Source of the DNA: Henricia sp. BOLD:AAB3569
Lineage: Eukaryota > Echinodermata > Asteroidea > Spinulosida > Echinasteridae
Direction of reading: 5' to 3'
Assembly: GCA_037783545.1 (NCBI GenBank)
Contig: JBBELK010000387.1
Coordinates: 2,777,501-2,841,500 of the forward strand
DNA length: 64,000 bases
In this document: positions 37,423-53,000 of the stretch, in pieces
Numbering within the stretch: position 1 is the first letter of the stretch
Layout: the number at the start of each line of letters is the position of its first letter
Notes under the pieces: model-generated
The model's input: only the letters and a program-made list of their open reading frames with translations
Database searches by the model: none
Told to the model about the DNA's origin: nothing
Translations under genes and position numbers: made by a program

Positions 37423-40400
37423 ATGGGTCCTAAGCAACATTTCCTGCAATTTTAAGGAAAATCTAAAACATAACATTTTTGGCCAAAAAATGAAAAAATC
37501 ACAAGGGGTTAGTCCATCGATTTTTTTAAAAATTGGCCAAAAATTGACGTTTTTGAAAATGTCTTAGAAATGACTCATAATGAAAATTTAGCCTGTCTGG
37601 AACCTTATTTCTCAGAAAAATGGACAATTTGGCAAATATTCAACAAATTTTCTCAAAATCCCCAAAATATTTCCAAATTTCATATTTTATTTTCTGGATG
37701 ACCAGTCAATGTTAAATTCAAGGAATATCATCTATGGGTCCTAAGCAACATTTCCTGCAATTTTAAGGAAAATCTAAATCATAACATTTTTGGCCAAAAA
37801 TTGAAAAAATCACAAGGGGTTAGTCCATCGATTTTTATCAAAATTGGCCAAAAATTGACGTTTTTGAAAATGTCTTAGAAATGACTCATAATGAAAATTT
37901 AGCCTGTCTGGAACCTTATTTCTCAGAAAAATGGACAATTTGGCAAATATTCAACAAATTTTCTCAACATCCCCAAAATATTTCCAAATTTCATATTTTA
38001 TTTTCTGGATGACCAGTCAATGTTAAATTCAAGGAATATCATCTATGGGTCCTAAGCAACATTTCCCGCAATTTTAAGGAAAATCTAAATCATAACATTT
38101 TTGGCCAAAAAATGAAAAAATCACAAGGGGTTAGTCCATCGATTTTTATCAAAATTGGCCAAAAATTGACGTTTTTGAAAATGTCTTAGAAATGACTCAT
38201 AATGAAAATTTAGCCTGTCTGGAACCTTATTTCTCAGAAAAATGGACAATTTGGCAAATATTCATCAAATTTTCTCAAAATCCCCAAAATATTTCCAAAT
38301 TTCATATTTTATTTTCTGGATGACCAGTCAATGTTAAATTCAAGGAATATCATCTATGGGTCCTAAGCAACATTTCCTGCAATTTTAAGGAAAATCTAAA
38401 TCATAACATTTTTGGCCAAAAATTGAAAAAATCACAAGGGGTTAGTCCATCGATTTTTATCAAAATTGGCCAAAAATTTACGTTTTTGAAAATGTCTTAG
38501 AAATGACTCATAATGAAAATTTAGCCTGTCTGGAACCTTATTTCTCAGAAAAATGGACAATTTGGCAAATATTCAACAAATTTTCTCAAAATCCCCAAAA
38601 TATTTCCAAATTTCATATTTTATTTTCTGGATGACCAGTCAATGTTAAATTCAAGGAATATCATCTATGGGTCCTAAGCAACATTTCCTGCAATTTTAAG
38701 GAAAATCTAAATCATAACATTTTTGGCCAAAAAATGAAAAAATCGATTTTTATCAAAATTGGCCAAAAATTGACGTTTTTGAAAATGTCTTAGAAATGAC
38801 TCATAATGAAAATTTAGCCTGTCTGGAACCTTATTTCTCAGAAAAATGGACAATTTGGCAAATATTCAACAAATTTTCTCAAAATCCCCAAAATATTTCC
38901 AAATTTCATATTTTATTTTCTGGATGACCAGTCAATGTTAAATTCAAGGAATATCATCTATGGGTCCTAAGCAACATTTCCTGCAATTTTAAGGAAAATC
39001 TAAATCATAACATTTTTGGCCAAAAATTGAAAAAATCACAAGGGGTTAGTCCATCGATTTTTATCAAAATTGGCCAAAAATTGACGTTTTTGAAAATGTC
39101 TTAGAAATGACTCATAATGAAAATTTAGCCTGTCTGGAACCTTATTTCTCAGAAAAATGGACAATTTGGCAAATATTCATCAAATTTTCTCAACATCCCC
39201 AAAATATTTCCAAATTTCATATTTTATTTTCTGGATGACCAGTCAATGTTAAATTCAAGGAATATCATCTATGGGTCCTAAGCAACATTTCCTGCAATTT
39301 TAAGGAAAATCTAAATCATAACATTTTTGGCCAAAAATTGAAAAAATCACAAGGGGTTAGTCCATCGATTTTTTTAAAAATTGGCCAAAAATTGACGTTT
39401 TTGAAAATGTCTTAGAAATGACTCATAATGAAAATTTAGCCTGTCTGGAACCTTATTTCTCAGAAAAATGGACAATTTGGCAAATATTCAACAAATTTTC
39501 TCAAAATCCCCAAAATATTTCCAAATTTCATATTTTATTTTCTGGATGACCAGTCAATGTTAAATTCAAGGAATATCATCTATGGGTCCTAAGCAACATT
39601 TCCTGCAATTTTAAGGAAAATCTAAATCATAACATTTTTGGCCAAAAATTGAAAAAATCACAAGGGGTTAGTCCATCGATTTTTTTAAAAATTGGCCAAA
39701 AATTGACGTTTTTGAAAATGTCTTAGAAATGACTCATAATGAAAATTTAGCCTGTCTGGAACCTTATTTCTCAGAAAAATGGACAATTTGGCAAATATTC
39801 AACAAATTTTCTCAAAATCCCCAAAATATTTCCAAATTTCATATTTTATTTTCTGGATGACCAGTCAATGTTAAATTCAAGGAATATCATCTATGGGTCC
39901 TAAGCAACATTTCCTGCAATTTTAAGGAAAATCTAAATCATAACATTTTTGGCCAAAAATTGAAAAAATCACAAGGGGTTAGTCCATCGATTTTTATCAA
40001 AATTGGCCAAAAATTGACGTTTTTGAAAATGTCTTAGAAATGACTCATAATGAAAATTTAGCCTGTCTGGAACCTTATTTCTCAGAAAAATGGACAATTT
40101 GGCAAATATTCAACAAATTTTCTCAAAATCCCCAAAATATTTCCAAATTTCATATTTTATTTTCTGGATGACCAGTCAATGTTAAATTCAAGGAATATCA
40201 TCTATGGGTCCTAAGCAACATTTCCTGCAATTTTAAGGAAAATCTAAATCATAACATTTTTGGCCAAAAATTGAAAAAATCACAAGGGGTTAGTCCATCG
40301 ATTTTTATCAAAATTGGCCAAAAATTGACGTTTTTGAAAATGTCTTAGAAATGACTCATAATGAAAATTTAGCCTGTCTGGAACCTTATTTCTAAGAAAA

Positions 40401-43400
40401 ATTGACAATTTGGCAAATATTCAACAAATCTTCTCAAAATCCCAAAATTGTTCCAAATTTCATATTTTATTTTCTGGATGACCAGTCAATGTTAAATTCA
40501 AGGAATATCATCTATGGGTCCTAAGCAACATTTCCTGCAATTTTAAGGAAAATCTAAATCATAACATTTTTGGCCAAAAATTGAAAAAATCACAAGGGGT
40601 TAGTCCGTCGATTTTTATCAAAATTGGCCGAAAATTGACGTTTTTGAAAATGTCTTAGAAATGACTCATAATGAAAATTTAGCCTGTCTGGAACCTTATT
40701 TCTCAGAAAAATGGACAATTTGGCAAATATTCAACAAATTTTCTCAAAATCCCCAAAATATTTCCAAATTTCATATTTTATTTTCTGGATGACCAGTCAA
40801 TGTTAAATTCAAGGAATATCATCTATGGGTCCTAAGCAACATTTCCTGCAATTTTAAGGAAAATCTAAATCATAACATTTTTGGCCAAAAATTGAAAAAA
40901 TCACAAGGGGTTAGTCCATCGATTTTTATCAAAATTGGCCAAAAATTGACGTTTTTGAAAATGTCTTAGAAATGACTCATAATGAAAATTTAGCCTGTCT
41001 GGAACCTTATTTCTCAGAAAAATGGACAATTTGGCAAATATTCAACAAATTTTCTCAAAATCCCCAAAATATTTCCAAATTTCATATTTTATTTTCTGGA
41101 TGACCAGTCAATGTTAAATTCAAGGAATATCATCTATGGGTCCTAAGCAACATTTCCTGCAATTTTAAGGAAAATCTAAATCATAACATTTTTGGCCAAA
41201 AATTGAAAAAATCACAAGGGGTTAGTCCATCGATTTTTATCAAAATTGGCCAAAAATTGACGTTTTTGAAAATGTCTTAGAAATGACTCATAATGAAAAT
41301 TTAGCCTGTCTGGAACCTTATTTCTCAGAAAAATGGACAATTTGGCAAATATTCAACAAATTTTCTCAAAATCCCCAAAATATTTCCAAATTTCATATTT
41401 TATTTTCTGGATGACCAGTCAATGTTAAATTCAAGGAATATCATCTATGGGTCCTAAGCAACATTTCCTGCAATTTTAAGGAAAATCTAAATCATAACAT
41501 TTTTGGCCAAAAATTGAAAAAATCACAAGGGGTTAGTCCATCGATTTTTATCAAAATTGGCCAAAAATTGACGTTTTTGAAAATGTCTTAGAAATGACTC
41601 ATAATGAAAATTTAGCCTGTCTGGAACCTTATTTCTCAGAAAAATGGACAATTTGGCAAATATTCAACAAATTTTCTCAACATCCCCAAAATATTTCCAA
41701 ATTTCATATTTTATTTTCTGGATGACCAGTCAATGTTAAATTCAAGGAATATCATCTATGGGTCCTAAGCAACATTTCCCGCAATTTTAAGGAAAATCTA
41801 AATCATAACATTTTTGGCCAAAAAATGAAAAAATCACAAGGGGTTAGTCCATCGATTTTTATCAAAATTGGCCAAAAATTGACGTTTTTGAAAATGTCTT
41901 AGAAATGACTCATAATGAAAATTTAGCCTGTCTGGAACCTTATTTCTCAGAAAAATGGACAATTTGGCAAATATTCATCAAATTTTCTCAAAATCCCCAA
42001 AATATTTCCAAATTTCATATTTTATTTTCTGGATGACCAGTCAATGTTAAATTCAAGGAATATCATCTATGGGTCCTAAGCAACATTTCCTGCAATTTTA
42101 AGGAAAATCTAAATCATAACATTTTTGGCCAAAAATTGAAAAAATCACAAGGGGTTAGTCCATCGATTTTTTTAAAAATTGGCCAAAAATTGACGTTTTT
42201 GAAAATGTCTTAGAAATGACTCATAATGAAAATTTAGCCTGTCTGGAACCTTATTTCTCAGAAAAATGGACAATTTGGCAAATATTCAACAAATTTTCTC
42301 AACATCCCCAAAATATTTCCAAATTTCATATTTTATTTTCTGGATGACCAGTCAATGTTAAATTCAAGGAATATCATCTATGGGTCCTAAGCAACATTTC
42401 CCGCAATTTTAAGGAAAATCTAAATCATAACATTTTTGGCCAAAAAATGAAAAAATCACAAGGGGTTAGTCCATCGATTTTTATCAAAATTGGCCAAAAA
42501 TTGACGTTTTTGAAAATGTCTTAGAAATGACTCATAATGAAAATTTAGCCTGTCTGGAACCTTATTTCTCAGAAAAATGGACAATTTGGCAAATATTCAA
42601 CAAATTTTCTCAAAATCCCCAAAATATTTCCAAATTTCATATTTTATTTTCTGGATGACCAGTCAATGTTAAATTCAAGGAATATCATCTATGGGTCCTA
42701 AGCAACATTTCCTGCAATTTTAAGGAAAATCTAAATCATAACATTTTTGGCCAAAAATTGAAAAAATCACAAGGGGTTAGTCCATCGATTTTTATCAAAA
42801 TTGGCCAAAAATTTACGTTTTTGAAAATGTCTTAGAAATGACTCATAATGAAAATTTAGCCTGTCTGGAACCTTATTTCTCAGAAAAATGGACAATTTGG
42901 CAAATATTCAACAAATTTTCTCAACATCCCCAAAATATTTCCAAATTTCATATTTTATTTTCTGGATGACCAGTCAATGTTAAATTCAAGGAATATCATC
43001 TATGGGTCCTAAGCAACATTTCCTGCAATTTTAAGGAAAATCTAAATCATAACATTTTTGGCCAAAAATTGAAAAAATCACAAGGGGTTAGTCCATCGAT
43101 TTTTTTAAAAATTGGCCAAAAATTGACGTTTTTGAAAATGTCTTAGAAATGACTCATAATGAAAATTTAGCCTGTCTGGAACCTTATTTCTCAGAAAAAT
43201 GGACAATTTGGCAAATATTCAACAAATTTTCTCAAAATCCCCAAAATATTTCCAAATTTCATATTTTATTTTCTGGATGACCAGTCAATGTTAAATTCAA
43301 GGAATATCATCTATGGGTCCTAAGCAACATTTCCTGCAATTTTAAGGAAAATCTAAATCATAACATTTTTGGCCAAAAATTGAAAAAATCACAAGGGGTT

Positions 43401-46400
43401 AGTCCATCGATTTTTATCAAAATTGGCCAAAAATTTACGTTTTTGAAAATGTCTTAGAAATGACTCATAATGAAAATTTAGCCTGTCTGGAACCTTATTT
43501 CTCAGAAAAATGGACAATTTGGCAAATATTCAACAAATTTTCTCAAAATCCCCAAAATATTTCCAAATTTCATATTTTATTTTCTGGATGACCAGTCAAT
43601 GTTAAATTCAAGGAATATCATCTATGGGTCCTAAGCAACATTTCCTGCAATTTTAAGGAAAATCTAAATCATAACATTTTTGGCCAAAAAATGAAAAAAT
43701 CACAAGGGGTTAGTCCATCGATTTTTATCAAAATTGGCCAAAAATTGACGTTTTTGAAAATGTCTTAGAAATGACTCATAATGAAAATTTAGCCTGTCTG
43801 GAACCTTATTTCTCAGAAAAATGGACAATTTGGCAAATATTCAACAAATTTTCTCAAAATCCCCAAAATATTTCCAAATTTCATATTTTATTTTCTGGAT
43901 GACCAGTCAATGTTAAATTCAAGGAATATCATCTATGGGTCCTAAGCAACATTTCCTGCAATTTTAAGGAAAATCTAAATCATAACATTTTTGGCCAAAA
44001 ATTGAAAAAATCACAAGGGGTTAGTCCATCGATTTTTATCAAAATTGGCCAAAAATTGACGTTTTTGAAAATGTCTTAGAAATGACTCATAATGAAAATT
44101 TAGCCTGTCTGGAACCTTATTTCTCAGAAAAATGGACAATTTGGCAAATATTCAACAAATTTTCTCAACATCCCCAAAATATTTCCAAATTTCATATTTT
44201 ATTTTCTGGATGACCAGTCAATGTTAAATTCAAGGAATATCATCTATGGGTCCTAAGCAACATTTCCCGCAATTTTAAGGAAAATCTAAATCATAACATT
44301 TTTGGCCAAAAAATGAAAAAATCACAAGGGGTTAGTCCATCGATTTTTATCAAAATTGGCCAAAAATTGACGTTTTTGAAAATGTCTTAGAAATGACTCA
44401 TAATGAAAATTTAGCCTGTCTGGAACCTTATTTCTCAGAAAAATGGACAATTTGGCAAATATTCATCAAATTTTCTCAAAATCCCCAAAATATTTCCAAA
44501 TTTCATATTTTATTTTCTGGATGACCAGTCAATGTTAAATTCAAGGAATATCATCTATGGGTCCTAAGCAACATTTCCTGCAATTTTAAGGAAAATCTAA
44601 ATCATAACATTTTTGGCCAAAAATTGAAAAAATCACAAGGGGTTAGTCCATCGATTTTTTTAAAAATTGGCCAAAAATTGACGTTTTTGAAAATGTCTTA
44701 GAAATGACTCATAATGAAAATTTAGCCTGTCTGGAACCTTATTTCTCAGAAAAATGGACAATTTGGCAAATATTCAACAAATTTTCTCAACATCCCCAAA
44801 ATATTTCCAAATTTCATATTTTATTTTCTGGATGACCAGTCAATGTTAAATTCAAGGAATATCATCTATGGGTCCTAAGCAACATTTCCCGCAATTTTAA
44901 GGAAAATCTAAATCATAACATTTTTGGCCAAAAAATGAAAAAATCACAAGGGGTTAGTCCATCGATTTTTATCAAAATTGGCCAAAAATTGACGTTTTTG
45001 AAAATGTCTTAGAAATGACTCATAATGAAAATTTAGCCTGTCTGGAACCTTATTTCTCAGAAAAATGGACAATTTGGCAAATATTCAACAAATTTTCTCA
45101 AAATCCCCAAAATATTTCCAAATTTCATATTTTATTTTCTGGATGACCAGTCAATGTTAAATTCAAGGAATATCATCTATGGGTCCTAAGCAACATTTCC
45201 TGCAATTTTAAGGAAAATCTAAATCATAACATTTTTGGCCAAAAATTGAAAAAATCACAAGGGGTTAGTCCATCGATTTTTATCAAAATTGGCCAAAAAT
45301 TGACGTTTTTGAAAATGTCTTAGAAATGACTCATAATGAAAATTTAGCCTGTCTGGAACCTTATTTCTCAGAAAAATGGACAATTTGGCAAATATTCAAC
45401 AAATTTTCTCAACATCCCCAAAATATTTCCAAATTTCATATTTTATTTTCTGGATGACCAGTCAATGTTAAATTCAAGGAATATCATCTATGGGTCCTAA
45501 GCAACATTTCCCGCAATTTTAAGGAAAATCTAAATCATAACATTTTTGGCCAAAAAATGAAAAAATCACAAGGGGTTAGTCCATCGATTTTTATCAAAAT
45601 TGGCCAAAAATTGACGTTTTTGAAAATGTCTTAGAAATGACTCATAATGAAAATTTAGCCTGTCTGGAACCTTATTTCTCAGAAAAATGGACAATTTGGC
45701 AAATATTCAACAAATTTTCTCAACATCCCCAAAATATTTCCAAATTTCATATTTTATTTTCTGGATGACCAGTCAATGTTAAATTCAAGGAATATCATCT
45801 ATGGGTCCTAAGCAACATTTCCTGCAATTTTAAGGAAAATCTAAATCATAACATTTTTGGCCAAAAATTGAAAAAATCACAAGGGGTTAGTCCATCGATT
45901 TTTTTAAAAATTGGCCAAAAATTTACGTTTTTGAAAATGTCTTAGAAATGACTCATAATGAAAATTTAGCCTGTCTGGAACCTTATTTCTCAGAAAAATG
46001 GACAATTTGGCAAATATTCAACAAATTTTCTCAAAATCCCCAAAATATTTCCAAATTTCATATTTTATTTTCTGGATGACCAGTCAATGTTAAATTCAAG
46101 GAATATCATCTATGGGTCCTAAGCAACATTTCCCGCAATTTTAAGGAAAATCTAAATCATAACATTTTTGGCCAAAAAATGAAAAAATCACAAGGGGTTA
46201 AACGTCCATCGATTTTTATCAAAATTGGCCAAAAATTGACGTTTTTGAAAATGTCTTAGAAATGACTCATAATGAAAATTTAGCCTGTCTGGAACCTTAT
46301 TTCTCAGAAAAATGGACAATTTGGCAAATATTCAACAAATTTTCTCAACATCCCCAAAATATTTCCAAATTTCATATTTTATTTTCTGGATGACCAGTCA

Positions 46401-46425
46401 ATGTTAAATTCAAGGAATATCATCT
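37423..46425 (+). repeat. Higher-order block, copy 1 (29 monomers)
   Basis: Starts with the monomer carrying CTAAAACATAAC and contains the 18-bp-deleted monomer (38741), the GTCCGTCG variant (40605) and the GGTTAAACGTCC variant (46197). The same landmarks occur in this order in 47048-56050. Confidence 0.8.
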
Positions 46426-47047
46426 ATGGGTCCTAAGCAACATTTCCTGCAATTTTAAGGAAAATCTAAATCATAACATTTTTGGCCAAAAATTGAAAAA
46501 ATCACAAGGGGTTAGTCCATCGATTTTTTTAAAAATTGGCCAAAAATTGACGTTTTTGAAAATGTCTTAGAAATGACTCATAATGAAAATTTAGCCTGTC
46601 TGGAACCTTATTTCTCAGAAAAATGGACAATTTGGCAAATATTCAACAAATTTTCTCAAAATCCCCAAAATATTTCCAAATTTCATATTTTATTTTCTGG
46701 ATGACCAGTCAATGTTAAATTCAAGGAATATCATCTATGGGTCCTAAGCAACATTTCCTGCAATTTTAAGGAAAATCTAAATCATAACATTTTTGGCCAA
46801 AAATTGAAAAAATCACAAGGGGTTAGTCCATCGATTTTTATCAAAATTGGCCAAAAATTTACGTTTTTGAAAATGTCTTAGAAATGACTCATAATGAAAA
46901 TTTAGCCTGTCTGGAACCTTATTTCTCAGAAAAATGGACAATTTGGCAAATATTCAACAAATTTTCTCAAAATCCCCAAAATATTTCCAAATTTCATATT
47001 TTATTTTCTGGATGACCAGTCAATGTTAAATTCAAGGAATATCATCT

Positions 47048-50000
47048 ATGGGTCCTAAGCAACATTTCCTGCAATTTTAAGGAAAATCTAAAACATAACA
47101 TTTTTGGCCAAAAAATGAAAAAATCACAAGGGGTTAGTCCATCGATTTTTTTAAAAATTGGCCAAAAATTGACGTTTTTGAAAATGTCTTAGAAATGACT
47201 CATAATGAAAATTTAGCCTGTCTGGAACCTTATTTCTCAGAAAAATGGACAATTTGGCAAATATTCAACAAATTTTCTCAAAATCCCCAAAATATTTCCA
47301 AATTTCATATTTTATTTTCTGGATGACCAGTCAATGTTAAATTCAAGGAATATCATCTATGGGTCCTAAGCAACATTTCCTGCAATTTTAAGGAAAATCT
47401 AAATCATAACATTTTTGGCCAAAAATTGAAAAAATCACAAGGGGTTAGTCCATCGATTTTTATCAAAATTGGCCAAAAATTGACGTTTTTGAAAATGTCT
47501 TAGAAATGACTCATAATGAAAATTTAGCCTGTCTGGAACCTTATTTCTCAGAAAAATGGACAATTTGGCAAATATTCAACAAATTTTCTCAACATCCCCA
47601 AAATATTTCCAAATTTCATATTTTATTTTCTGGATGACCAGTCAATGTTAAATTCAAGGAATATCATCTATGGGTCCTAAGCAACATTTCCCGCAATTTT
47701 AAGGAAAATCTAAATCATAACATTTTTGGCCAAAAAATGAAAAAATCACAAGGGGTTAGTCCATCGATTTTTATCAAAATTGGCCAAAAATTGACGTTTT
47801 TGAAAATGTCTTAGAAATGACTCATAATGAAAATTTAGCCTGTCTGGAACCTTATTTCTCAGAAAAATGGACAATTTGGCAAATATTCATCAAATTTTCT
47901 CAAAATCCCCAAAATATTTCCAAATTTCATATTTTATTTTCTGGATGACCAGTCAATGTTAAATTCAAGGAATATCATCTATGGGTCCTAAGCAACATTT
48001 CCTGCAATTTTAAGGAAAATCTAAATCATAACATTTTTGGCCAAAAATTGAAAAAATCACAAGGGGTTAGTCCATCGATTTTTATCAAAATTGGCCAAAA
48101 ATTTACGTTTTTGAAAATGTCTTAGAAATGACTCATAATGAAAATTTAGCCTGTCTGGAACCTTATTTCTCAGAAAAATGGACAATTTGGCAAATATTCA
48201 ACAAATTTTCTCAAAATCCCCAAAATATTTCCAAATTTCATATTTTATTTTCTGGATGACCAGTCAATGTTAAATTCAAGGAATATCATCTATGGGTCCT
48301 AAGCAACATTTCCTGCAATTTTAAGGAAAATCTAAATCATAACATTTTTGGCCAAAAAATGAAAAAATCGATTTTTATCAAAATTGGCCAAAAATTGACG
48401 TTTTTGAAAATGTCTTAGAAATGACTCATAATGAAAATTTAGCCTGTCTGGAACCTTATTTCTCAGAAAAATGGACAATTTGGCAAATATTCAACAAATT
48501 TTCTCAAAATCCCCAAAATATTTCCAAATTTCATATTTTATTTTCTGGATGACCAGTCAATGTTAAATTCAAGGAATATCATCTATGGGTCCTAAGCAAC
48601 ATTTCCTGCAATTTTAAGGAAAATCTAAATCATAACATTTTTGGCCAAAAATTGAAAAATCACAAGGGGTTAGTCCATCGATTTTTATCAAAATTGGCCA
48701 AAAATTGACGTTTTTGAAAATGTCTTAGAAATGACTCATAATGAAAATTTAGCCTGTCTGGAACCTTATTTCTCAGAAAAATGGACAATTTGGCAAATAT
48801 TCATCAAATTTTCTCAACATCCCCAAAATATTTCCAAATTTCATATTTTATTTTCTGGATGACCAGTCAATGTTAAATTCAAGGAATATCATCTATGGGT
48901 CCTAAGCAACATTTCCTGCAATTTTAAGGAAAATCTAAATCATAACATTTTTGGCCAAAAATTGAAAAAATCACAAGGGGTTAGTCCATCGATTTTTTTA
49001 AAAATTGGCCAAAAATTGACGTTTTTGAAAATGTCTTAGAAATGACTCATAATGAAAATTTAGCCTGTCTGGAACCTTATTTCTCAGAAAAATGGACAAT
49101 TTGGCAAATATTCAACAAATTTTCTCAAAATCCCCAAAATATTTCCAAATTTCATATTTTATTTTCTGGATGACCAGTCAATGTTAAATTCAAGGAATAT
49201 CATCTATGGGTCCTAAGCAACATTTCCTGCAATTTTAAGGAAAATCTAAATCATAACATTTTTGGCCAAAAATTGAAAAAATCACAAGGGGTTAGTCCAT
49301 CGATTTTTTTAAAAATTGGCCAAAAATTGACGTTTTTGAAAATGTCTTAGAAATGACTCATAATGAAAATTTAGCCTGTCTGGAACCTTATTTCTCAGAA
49401 AAATGGACAATTTGGCAAATATTCAACAAATTTTCTCAAAATCCCCAAAATATTTCCAAATTTCATATTTTATTTTCTGGATGACCAGTCAATGTTAAAT
49501 TCAAGGAATATCATCTATGGGTCCTAAGCAACATTTCCTGCAATTTTAAGGAAAATCTAAATCATAACATTTTTGGCCAAAAATTGAAAAAATCACAAGG
49601 GGTTAGTCCGTCGATTTTTATCAAAATTGGCCGAAAATTGGACGTTTTTGAAAATGTCTTAGAAATGACTCATAATGAAAATTTAGCCTGTCTGGAACCT
49701 TATTTCTCAGAAAAATGGACAATTTGGCAAATATTCAACAAATTTTCTCAAAATCCCCAAAATATTTCCAAATTTCATATTTTATTTTCTGGATGACCAG
49801 TCAATGTTAAATTCAAGGAATATCATCTATGGGTCCTAAGCAACATTTCCTGCAATTTTAAGGAAAATCTAAATCATAACATTTTTGGCCAAAAATTGAA
49901 AAAATCACAAGGGGTTAGTCCATCGATTTTTATCAAAATTGGCCAAAAATTGACGTTTTTGAAAATGTCTTAGAAATGACTCATAATGAAATTTAGCCTG

Positions 50001-53000
50001 TCTGGAACCTTATTTCTCAGAAAAATGGACAATTTGGCAAATATTCAACAAATTTTCTCAAAATCCCAAAATATTTCCAAATTTCATATTTTATTTTCTG
50101 GATGACCAGTCAATGTTAAATTCAAGGAATATCATCTATGGGTCCTAAGCAACATTCCTGCAATTTTAAGGAAAATCTAAATCATAACATTTTTGGCCAA
50201 AAATTGAAAAAATCACAAGGGGTTAGTCCATCGATTTTTATCAAAATTGGCCAAAAATTGACGTTTTTGAAAATGTCTTAGAAATGACTCATAATGAAAA
50301 TTTAGCCTGTCTGGAACCTTATTTCTCAGAAAAATGGACAATTTGGCAAATATTCAACAAATTTTCTCAAAATCCCCAAAATATTTCCAAATTTCATATT
50401 TTATTTTCTGGATGACCAGTCAATGTTAAATTCAAGGAATATCATCTATGGGTCCTAAGCAACATTTCCTGCAATTTTAAGGAAAATCTAAATCATAACA
50501 TTTTTGGCCAAAAATTGAAAAAATCACAAGGGGTTAGTCCATCGATTTTTATCAAAATTGGCCAAAAATTGACGTTTTTGAAAATGTCTTAGAAATGACT
50601 CATAATGAAAATTTAGCCTGTCTGGAACCTTATTTCTCAGAAAATGGACAATTTGGCAAATATTCAACAAATTTTCTCAACATCCCAAAATATTTCCAAA
50701 TTTCATATTTTATTTTCTGGATGACCAGTCAATGTTAAATTCAAGGAATATCATCTATGGGTCCTAAGCAACATTTCCCGCAATTTTAAGGAAAATCTAA
50801 ATCATAACATTTTTGGCCAAAAAATGAAAAAATCACAAGGGGTTAGTCCATCGATTTTTATCAAAATTGGCCAAAAATTGACGTTTTTGAAAATGTCTTA
50901 GAAATGACTCATAATGAAAATTTAGCCTGTCTGGAACCTTATTTCTCAGAAAAATGGACAATTTGGCAAATATTCATCAAATTTTCTCAAAATCCCCAAA
51001 ATATTTCCAAATTTCATATTTTATTTTCTGGATGACCAGTCAATGTTAAATTCAAGGAATATCATCTATGGGTCCTAAGCAACATTTCCTGCAATTTTAA
51101 GGAAAATCTAAATCATAACATTTTTGGCCAAAAATTGAAAAAATCACAAGGGGTTAGTCCATCGATTTTTTTAAAAATTGGCCAAAAATTGACGTTTTTG
51201 AAAATGTCTTAGAAATGACTCATAATGAAAATTTAGCCTGTCTGGAACCTTATTTCTCAGAAAAATGGACAATTTGGCAAATATTCAACAAATTTTCTCA
51301 ACATCCCCAAAATATTTCCAAATTTCATATTTTATTTTCTGGATGACCAGTCAATGTTAAATTCAAGGAATATCATCTATGGGTCCTAAGCAACATTTCC
51401 CGCAATTTTAAGGAAAATCTAAATCATAACATTTTTGGCCAAAAAATGAAAAAATCACAAGGGGTTAGTCCATCGATTTTTATCAAAATTGGCCAAAAAT
51501 TGACGTTTTTGAAAATGTCTTAGAAATGACTCATAATGAAAATTTAGCCTGTCTGGAACCTTATTTCTCAGAAAAATGGACAATTTGGCAAATATTCAAC
51601 AAATTTTCTCAAAATCCCCAAAATATTTCCAAATTTCATATTTTATTTTCTGGATGACCAGTCAATGTTAAATTCAAGGAATATCATCTATGGGTCCTAA
51701 GCAACATTTCCTGCAATTTTAAGGAAAATCTAAATCATAACATTTTTGGCCAAAAATTGAAAAAATCACAAGGGGTTAGTCCATCGATTTTTATCAAAAT
51801 TGGCCAAAAATTTACGTTTTTGAAAATGTCTTAGAAATGACTCATAATGAAAATTTAGCCTGTCTGGAACCTTATTTCTCAGAAAAATGGACAATTTGGC
51901 AAATATTCAACAAATTTTCTCAACATCCCCAAAATATTTCCAAATTTCATATTTTATTTTCTGGATGACCAGTCAATGTTAAATTCAAGGAATATCATCT
52001 ATGGGTCCTAAGCAACATTTCCTGCAATTTTAAGGAAAATCTAAATCATAACATTTTTGGCCAAAAATTGAAAAAATCACAAGGGGTTAGTCCATCGATT
52101 TTTTTAAAAATTGGCCAAAAATTGACGTTTTTGAAAATGTCTTAGAAATGACTCATAATGAAAATTTAGCCTGTCTGGAACCTTATTTCTCAGAAAAATG
52201 GACAATTTGGCAAATATTCAACAAATTTTCTCAAAATCCCCAAAATATTTCCAAATTTCATATTTTATTTTCTGGATGACCAGTCAATGTTAAATTCAAG
52301 GAATATCATCTATGGGTCCTAAGCAACATTTCCTGCAATTTTAAGGAAAATCTAAATCATAACATTTTTGGCCAAAAATTGAAAAAATCACAAGGGGTTA
52401 GTCCATCGATTTTTATCAAAATTGGCCAAAAATTTACGTTTTTGAAAATGTCTTAGAAATGACTCATAATGAAAATTTAGCCTGTCTGGAACCTTATTTC
52501 TCAGAAAAATGGACAATTTGGCAAATATTCAACAAATTTTCTCAAAATCCCCAAAATATTTCCAAATTTCATATTTTATTTTCTGGATGACCAGTCAATG
52601 TTAAATTCAAGGAATATCATCTATGGGTCCTAAGCAACATTTCCTGCAATTTTAAGGAAAATCTAAATCATAACATTTTTGGCCAAAAAATGAAAAAATC
52701 ACAAGGGGTTAGTCCATCGATTTTTATCAAAATTGGCCAAAAATTGACGTTTTTGAAAATGTCTTAGAAATGACTCATAATGAAAATTTAGCCTGTCTGG
52801 AACCTTATTTCTCAGAAAAATGGACAATTTGGCAAATATTCAACAAATTTTCTCAAAATCCCCAAAATATTTCCAAATTTCATATTTTATTTTCTGGATG
52901 ACCAGTCAATGTTAAATTCAAGGAATATCATCTATGGGTCCTAAGCAACATTTCCTGCAATTTTAAGGAAAATCTAAATCATAACATTTTTGGCCAAAAA

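Noticed and set aside
49584..49796. Open frames of about 70 codons in the satellite (also 60474-60698 and 62381-62590)
   Set aside because: They arise only where one-base indels join two satellite frames. The sequence is ordinary monomer DNA.
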